From the NCBI GenBank assembly GCA_021401465.1, contig JADDMT010000013.1:1-64000 (forward strand): a stretch of 64,000 nt of DNA, in the 5' to 3' direction. The DNA is from Teratosphaeria epicoccoides. Taxonomy: Eukaryota > Ascomycota > Dothideomycetes > Mycosphaerellales > Teratosphaeriaceae. Shown here piece after piece: positions 58,399-64,000 of this stretch; within the stretch, counting starts at the first letter, position 1; every line of letters begins with the position of its first letter. The position numbers and the translations under genes were made by a program. The notes below the pieces were generated by a model, which ran no database searches, had not been told where the DNA came from, and saw only the letters and a program-made list of their open reading frames with translations.

Positions 58399-60059
58399 AT
58401 GCCGTCGCGTCGATTCCACCAAAAAAGCCGTGGAGGCTGCGCAAGATGCAAACTACGGAGAGTGAAGGTAAGCACGCCGCGGATTGCTTGATCAGCCATG
58501 TCACCCGCTCCCTATGCTTGGCTTGCACGCCGCTTTAGAATTGCGTAAACGGACCTGTGCCGCCTTGGTGCACGGGCAACCGACAGCTGCTCCAAGAGGA
58601 AGCACGGCGTTGGGGACTCTGTCTGGTTCTTGAGGCTGCTACAGTCCATTGTGCTCCTGATTCCTTTCGATGTGTCCACCTGGAACCGCTGGACCGATCC
58701 TTGCTGACCCTGAACTGTATAGTGCGATGAAGCTCGTCCGCAATGCTCGAATTGCGTTCGGCAAGACACTGTGTGCGAATATGCACATTCACCAACCACA
58801 CTGCAGTCAGCTGTTGAGGTTAGCCACCTGGGTCGGCAGGGCGGAGCCTCTCTAGATCCTGGAAGCACGAATGTGCTCCCGGCGTTACCGCCACCTCGAC
58901 ACTCAACATTTGATACACTTGATCTGACACTGATGCACCACTATTGCACACTGGCTTCTCTTCGCATCTTAACGTTACCACAGGCACAAGACTGCTGGCA
59001 GCGAACTATTCCGAGATACGCCCAGGATCACATATTTCTGATGCACGGTATACTAAGTTTAGCTGCACTCGATCTCTGCAGGACGGACAGCGGACAGAGG
59101 AATCGATGCCGAACCCGAGCTTTGCATCATCAGCAGGCTGGTCTGGCAATATTCCAAGGAATGCTATCTCAACCGGAGCCCTCGGCACGTATAGAGGCAA
59201 TTTTCGCCTTCTCGTGCATCTTGATCATCATCAGTGAGCAGAGCCTCCCAGTCCTCGGGTGCAATTTCGAGATCAGACCGCTGATGTTCTATCTCAAAGC
59301 GTTTGCAACTGCTGGCATAGACAACGAACAGCCTTCAATTGATGGCGTCCTGAATCTCATACGACTGTACCGGGGTCCGAAAGTGATGGCGTCAAAAGCA
59401 TGGCAGCTGATCAGCACCAGGTACAGCTCTTACGGATCTGTAGCTTGACACTGTAGGTGCTAACAGTCACGTCAGTGATATTAGTCCTCTTTTAGGCCAA
59501 TGGGTCGGACCAACAGAGTTGAAGTTTCCAAATGAGCTTCATGCCCATTTTGCTAGGCTAGACATGAAGCTTGAAGACGAGGATGACAACCATGCGTGGA
59601 CAGTCTTGGTACGTCTTCATCATATTCCATCTGGCCATAGAGCGCAAGCTGCCCAGGGTTGACATGGATGATGCAGATGGAGTGTTGTGCACGCTCGGTG
59701 AGACGCAATCAGGAGTCCGAATTCAAAGCCATAGGCTCATGGCCCGCGCTGTGAGATGATCAAGCTACAACAGCTACCTTCCAGCACGCTGACCCTTGCG
59801 CAGTATATCGAATACCTTCTTCGACCGTCTCCAGGCGCACGAAGGGCAAGCACTGCTCATGCTTGCACAATACAGTTTTGTCCTACGGCGATTTGGGTTC
59901 CTCTGGTGGCTTGAAGGCTGGGATGCCATTCTACTACAGACTGTGGATCAGTGTCTGTCTGATGCAGACAAGCAGCATTTCAAGTGGAATCTGAGTGACA
60001 TGCAAAGCTTGGTAGAGTCTGTCGACACCCCATCACCAACATGGATGGAGAACGAGTGA
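58399..60059 (+). CDS. Zn2Cys6 fungal transcription factor (five exons, 406 aa)
   Basis: Exons are 58399-58467, 58723-59420, 59485-59608, 59677-59750 and 59804-60059, totalling 1221 nt in one frame. The DNA-binding domain joins exons 1 and 2. The cysteines at 14, 17, 24, 31, 34 and 41 give the canonical C-x2-C-x6-C-x6-C-x2-C-x6-C, with CARCKLRRVK before the intron and CDEARPQCSNC after it. The remainder resembles the C-terminal domain of Upc2-like or C6 regulators: DLTLMHHY, FLMHGILSLAALDL, and a late LLMLAQYSFVLRRFGF with WWLEGW. Introns 2-4 are 64, 68 and 53 nt with good branch sites. Intron 1 is longer, 255 nt, with a GCTGAC branch. It is probably a nuclear regulator; its targets are unknown, but the adjacent RTA1-like and P450 genes are candidates. 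Confidence 0.85.
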
Positions 60060-61354
60060 ACTCAGGCTGCCAGCGAAGCGTTTCCAATTCGGTTCCAATC
60101 GTCAGAGCCCAGACAGCCTATGAAACGGTGCAGGATCCCGCTCATGACCATATGACAGGCACGGCTGGGAGACTCATTTTTTCCACCGCGATGCAAGCAC
60201 ACAGCGGCGACAGTCAGGTAAGCAAGGTAGCTGGCAGGAGTCAGCATCTTCAGCTTTGCAGTTGCAAGACAGATCATCAGCTTACAAATTTGCTGCAGGT
60301 ATCGCCAAGGCAAATGTAACATCTGCCAGCGTCGTTGCAAGTCTCGAAGGTGTGTCTTGGGCCTCCGAGGCATAGACGTCGTACGGCCATTACGTGCGGG
60401 TACCCCATCCTGTCTCGGGACCGAGAGGTTGGCCGCTCCAGAGCACCAGCATTACAATCCAGCTGACCGTAACAGCACCTGCAGAGAACACGATATATTT
60501 CGCTGTGAGCATACGGCGTTCCAGCTCGCGCAGTCCGAACAATGCCATCGTCGTAACCACTGTAGGGACCGTGCATCAGAAGAAGGCCAGGCTGCTGTCG
60601 ACAGTTCAGCGGCGAACATTGACGTGCGTAAGAGTGCGGACTCATACCCTCAGAATCAGTTGGTCTACATCGATTGCTAAGCAGTGTCACGATGACTATG
60701 CTCAAAACCAATATCGTCGAGTCGAGTGTCACCGCAAGCATTAGTGCAACTGTGGCGAGGGCACAGAATCTTTCTGGGTATAGTGTAGCATCCTGCTGCA
60801 TTCTATCGTTGTTTTTCGCGACTGGGTCGTCCGGCAAGCCGCCGAAGCTGAATCTCGCTTCCATCCGAACAGTGCTCTCAGACGCTGGGACCGGAGACGG
60901 AGATATCACACTGTTTCACACAACCTTGCTCAATCCTCGCACAGCACGAGCGACGCGACACGATCTGTCATCAAAGATGGCAAATTCCAGGCAGTTTCGA
61001 CTCTAAAAGCGCCTGCTATGTTTATCGCTCGCCTGTTCGCATATTGCAACGTATCGCTTCGAGTACTGCCTATGCTGCGAAGCAGAAGAGCGTTCCGTCA
61101 GGAGCATGTCCACGGGCCATGCAGTACTTACTACATCTACCAGTGGCTTGCACATTGAAATGGAGAGATTCATGGTAGAAAGTACGTCAAGGACAAGCGC
61201 ATCGACCTTGTGCTCTGGTTGCCCAGCATAGCCTCGAACTCTACTTTTCTCATACACCATATCCGGCACCTGCGGCGCTCTTGCAGATCGCAAGGCCTGT
61301 GAAGGGCACATGATAGTGCGCGGAATTTCTGTCATCTTGTAGACATCATTTGCC
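60060..61354. other. Intergenic with possible gene relic
   Basis: Between the transcription factor and the P450 3' ends. The only notable content is the reverse-strand frame listed separately at 60277-60852. The frames at 61003-61335 (-) and 60674-61006 (+) overlap it or the P450 terminator region and show no domains. Confidence 0.4.
60277..60852 (-). CDS. Uncertain ORF with one or two hydrophobic segments
   Basis: A reverse-strand frame from an ATG at about 60862-60864 (a slightly upstream start is also open). It contains the hydrophobic stretch FCALATVALMLAVTLDSTIL, reminiscent of the first helix of fungal MFS drug transporters, but the following part is not transporter-like. In another frame near 60440-60570 a second hydrophobic stretch (KYIVFSAGAVTVSWIVMLVLW) occurs, so the locus could be a decayed membrane-protein gene with frameshifts or unresolved introns. 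I cannot assign it. Confidence 0.25.
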   Translation of the reverse strand, partial: FSFGGLPDDPVAKNNDRMQQDATLYPERFCALATVALMLAVTLDSTILVLSIVIVTLLSNRCRPTDSEGMSPHSYARQCSPLNCRQQPGLLLMHGPYSGYDDGIVRTARAGTPYAHSEIYRVLCRCCYGQLDCNAGALERPTSRSRDRMGYPHVMAVRRLCLGGPRHTFETCNDAGRCYICLGDTCSKFVS

Positions 61355-62929
61355 TCACGACTTCCGCCTGATATTGACTTTCAAGTCACCTTGGATGCCA
61401 ACGACCTGATTCCCAGCATAGTTGTTCTTCGGCGTAGGGAATCCATCACCTCCAACGAAGTCAACAAAAGTGATATCGAAGTTCAGAAACAGCACTGCAA
61501 TTGACCCTAGCACTTCCTGCTTCGCAAAGTTGCGCCCAGGACACATGTAGTGGCCTCCGCCGAACGGGAAGTACTTCCCACCCAGCCCAGATGTGCTGAA
61601 GCCAAGCTTGCCGCTATCTGGGTCTTCGCACAAGAATCGCTCAGGATCAAACTCGTTCGGACGCTCGAAGTACTGCGTATCTCGGTGCGTCATCCATGTG
61701 GGAGCCATGACATGTTCGCCCCGCTTCACGGAATGCACGTCGAGCGCCACAGACTGGTCGACACGTCGCACTACCAGGAGGTCTACGTACAGGCGCAGGA
61801 CTTCATGGAACGCCGAGTTCAGCAGTGGTAGCCTCGTCAGTGCAGGAATGTCGAGGGACCCGTCTGGGTTTTGTGCAGATTTCAGCTCTTCCATGATCCG
61901 GCTTCGGAAGCCAGTTGGGCTCGTGGGCGAGAGGACGTGCATCAGTAACCAGCCAGTAGCTGGAGTGGCGTTTGACACAATGCCTGCCAGGAAGATGAGA
62001 TCAGCACTGGCTTGGCCGTGCAGACTCATGCCCTGCTGCCTGTAGTATTTGTGACGTTTCCGAACGACTCTGGCGCCGAAGTTGGTCTCCCAGTCTGGGT
62101 CACCTTCTACAGGTCGTTGATAGCCTTCTCCCAGCCAGGTTTCAAGCTTCCGAACTGTCGCATCCCGGGCAGCGTACGCTTTGGGAGCGAAAAGGCGAGG
62201 TGTGCCGAAAAGCATGCCCAGCATATTGTCCTCCCATGTCCGGTAGTCGCCATCGAAGTCAGGAAACATGTCTAAGAGCTTCGAGCCGTACAGCGCGTTT
62301 GTCGAAGAGCGAAAAATCCGCTGCCACAGCCACGCGTACAGTTCGATCTCTGCGCCTGCGTCAAGACGCTTGTCTGCTTTCAGCTCCCGCTCTAAGCATT
62401 GCATGTACTTCGTTGTAAGAGAATCGACAGCTGACACGCTCAAAAGGTGCTCGGAATGGATCCGTGCGGTGGTTCCATGATCATTTGCTGGGAATGCTTT
62501 CGCGGCATCCTGCTTGGACATCGCAAGGACGTTGGTACCTAGCTTTTGATCCAGCCCTGCCCTTGAGAGTTGGCGGGACTTGAAGAGGGCCGAGATGCCT
62601 TCTGGAGAGAAGACCAGGTTGGTCTTGACACCCGCTAGCATGATGGCGAAGGCTTGTGAGTGGTAGCGAACGGATCGACCGCGAAGCCATTGCCAGTATG
62701 CTCCGATCTTTCGGTTTGAGAACTGTATTGTATTGCCCAGGCCCGGAATGGCATATGGAATGATTGGCGGTGGCTTTGGTTGCTTGCTTGGTGCGCCTAG
62801 CCCTTTGCGACTGTTGGAGTAGAATTGAATGGCAGTAGACAGATATGTGTAAGCGCAGACCAAAGCGCCGGTAACCAGCAACCCGTAAGCGATGGTCCAG
62901 AGGTCCCATGCCTTTATGGTGTCAGCCAT
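61355..62929 (-). CDS. Cytochrome P450 monooxygenase, CYP7/CYP8-like class
   Basis: A 524-aa single-exon P450 from ATG 62927-62929; an upstream in-frame ATG (62998) would add 23 residues before the anchor and is less likely. The membrane anchor is at about 11-30. The oxygen-binding I-helix region reads AGIVSNATPATGW, with N-x-x-PA at 320-324 in place of the usual A/G-G-x-D/E-T. This is typical of the CYP7/CYP8 clan. The ExxR pair is in FHEVLRLY (E376, R379), the PERF motif at 429-432, and the haem-binding loop FPFGGGHYMCPG with Cys463. All core motifs are intact. The substrate is unknown; related fungal enzymes oxidise sterol- or fatty acid-like compounds, so an oxygenation step in secondary metabolism is an inference. 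The start of the gene faces unassigned DNA. Confidence 0.92.
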   Translation of the reverse strand: MADTIKAWDLWTIAYGLLVTGALVCAYTYLSTAIQFYSNSRKGLGAPSKQPKPPPIIPYAIPGLGNTIQFSNRKIGAYWQWLRGRSVRYHSQAFAIMLAGVKTNLVFSPEGISALFKSRQLSRAGLDQKLGTNVLAMSKQDAAKAFPANDHGTTARIHSEHLLSVSAVDSLTTKYMQCLERELKADKRLDAGAEIELYAWLWQRIFRSSTNALYGSKLLDMFPDFDGDYRTWEDNMLGMLFGTPRLFAPKAYAARDATVRKLETWLGEGYQRPVEGDPDWETNFGARVVRKRHKYYRQQGMSLHGQASADLIFLAGIVSNATPATGWLLMHVLSPTSPTGFRSRIMEELKSAQNPDGSLDIPALTRLPLLNSAFHEVLRLYVDLLVVRRVDQSVALDVHSVKRGEHVMAPTWMTHRDTQYFERPNEFDPERFLCEDPDSGKLGFSTSGLGGKYFPFGGGHYMCPGRNFAKQEVLGSIAVLFLNFDITFVDFVGGDGFPTPKNNYAGNQVVGIQGDLKVNIRRKS

Positions 62930-64000
62930 TGTCACCAATATCGCCCAAGCGATGTGTTTAGTCCCCACGACCTGAGATGTCAAGAACCGCCTGTCCAACC
63001 TCGCAAGTCACGCAGTACCTTCACGAACATATCCGGCCCACACACAAATGCTCACGAGTGTGTATGTATGCGTAGGTGAGCTTGCGGATTAGAGGACCAA
63101 AGGATGCGGACTCCACGCGGGTCAGGGTCTCCTATGATGATGCGAAGTTCATGTTGGCGGCGCAGGGTTCGCACGAGCGAGCTACATTTACGATAGCACC
63201 ATCAATTATTGGATATCTCGCCTCGCTCGACGATTGTATTCTGATCATTCAATCGAGCGATTGGGTCGACGTGGTTGACTGCTTGTTGACACCATTAGTT
63301 CTGTTTGTTGACACGACCGACTGTTTCTGACACGATCGACAGCTTCTTGACACGACTAAGAGCTCGCCGTGCTTGTGCGACGCGACAAAATGCCCATCGA
63401 GTGCCGACAATACCTCTCCCCCGCTTAGCTGGTTGGTCGAGATGGGAGAACGACTCATGATCAACAATTCCAGTCCTAGAAGATTAAGGCACTCATCATT
63501 GCCTGCCTCTACGATGTGTATCAGGCGTCAGTATGTTGGCATGCTCAAGGCGCGCCTTCACAATCATCGTCCATATCGCCCATCAAGGCTGCTCAGAGGC
63601 CCTATGTTTACCTCGAAGCTTCGCTAGGATGCGAAATCACGGCTCATCACGACGTCCATCGATCGGCTCTCAAGACCGCATCGTAGCCCACATGTCAGGT
63701 CACAGGACCATCCAATGATGGACAGATCGCAAGCGCTCTGTCAGTACCCGTCGTGTGAAACACTTCCAAATCGTTGTGTTCTCGACATCCCACGCGTCTG
63801 GGCTTTCTGGGTGCAGTGATGGATCATACGGATGGCGTGAAGCGAGCTGGGCTGGCTTGTGTGACGAGATACGGCACCTGAGTTTGTGAACAATATCCTG
63901 TAGAGCATGGTCACTGGCGGATCCATCCAAGTTAAACTTGAATGATGAAGTCCGCACACTGAGTCGCAACGCGGCTTCTCGGTCACACATGCCTGAATCC
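62930..64000. other. P450 upstream region and window end
   Basis: About 1.07 kb. 63290-63350 contains loosely repeated TTGACACGAC/TGACACGATCGAC units. Short frames on both strands near 63080-63990 have no domains. The P450 promoter should lie at 62930-63200. No other gene is supported. Confidence 0.45.

Noticed and set aside
58512..58868. 118-codon reverse frame over the first intron of the transcription factor
   Set aside because: Overlaps exon 2 with its zinc cluster; no independent support.

Overview
This window looks like a chromosome segment of a filamentous ascomycete (Pezizomycotina, possibly a dothideomycete). The evidence is short GT-AG introns of about 50-80 nt with CTRAC branch sites, a Zn2Cys6 regulator, a GT62 (Anp1-type) mannosyltransferase, an RTA1-like protein, a microsomal P450, and repeats that carry a CpA-to-TpA (RIP-like) mutation signature. 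The class is inferred; no marker gene fixes the species.

Positions 1-44195 are one solid block of nested LTR retrotransposons of two Ty3/gypsy chromovirus families. Family A has 360-bp LTRs (TGATAC..TATCA), and three complete copies are each exactly 8169 bp: A1 4547-12715 (-), A2 18923-27091 (+) and A3 34251-42419 (+). A fourth copy, A0 (1443-3781), is partial. Family B has LTRs of about 454-489 bp (TGTCAT..ATGACA). Its copies are B1 12716-18496 (+), B2 18497-29040 (-, split by A2), B3 29041-44195 (-, split by A3), B4 162-1442 (-), Bx 3782-4546 (+) and the end of a further LTR at 1-161 (B5). Target-site duplications prove that A2 and A3 inserted into B elements. A1 and B3 have mismatched flanks and look like recombination products. 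All coding regions are broken, mostly by TAG codons replacing CAG or TGG.

The most unusual content is that both families carry an accessory gene in antisense orientation between pol and the 3' LTR. In family A it encodes about 481 aa, is cysteine-rich at the N-terminus and highly charged at the C-terminus, and has a 51-nt intron readable only on the antisense strand. In family B it encodes about 210 aa with a Zn2Cys6-like cysteine cluster followed by a coiled coil. Family A encodes gag-pol as one frame of 1654 codons plus stop. Family B has a canonical -1 frameshift heptamer (GGGAAAC) at the gag/pol junction and a series of palindromes in its LTR.

Positions 44196-45175 hold another mutated AT-rich repeat remnant of unknown family. 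From about 45176 to 64000 the sequence changes to ordinary genic DNA. It holds a 61-aa six-cysteine secreted protein, a Ubc8-type E2 enzyme with a puzzling intron arrangement, a truncated CalB-like lipase, a membrane-anchored conserved protein, a GT62 mannosyltransferase, a small tail-anchored protein, a truncated RTA1-like protein, a Zn2Cys6 transcription factor with five exons, and a CYP7/CYP8-like P450. The last three lie together and may be functionally linked, but this is only a positional argument. Intergenic stretches are described individually; no tRNA, rRNA or CRISPR array was seen.
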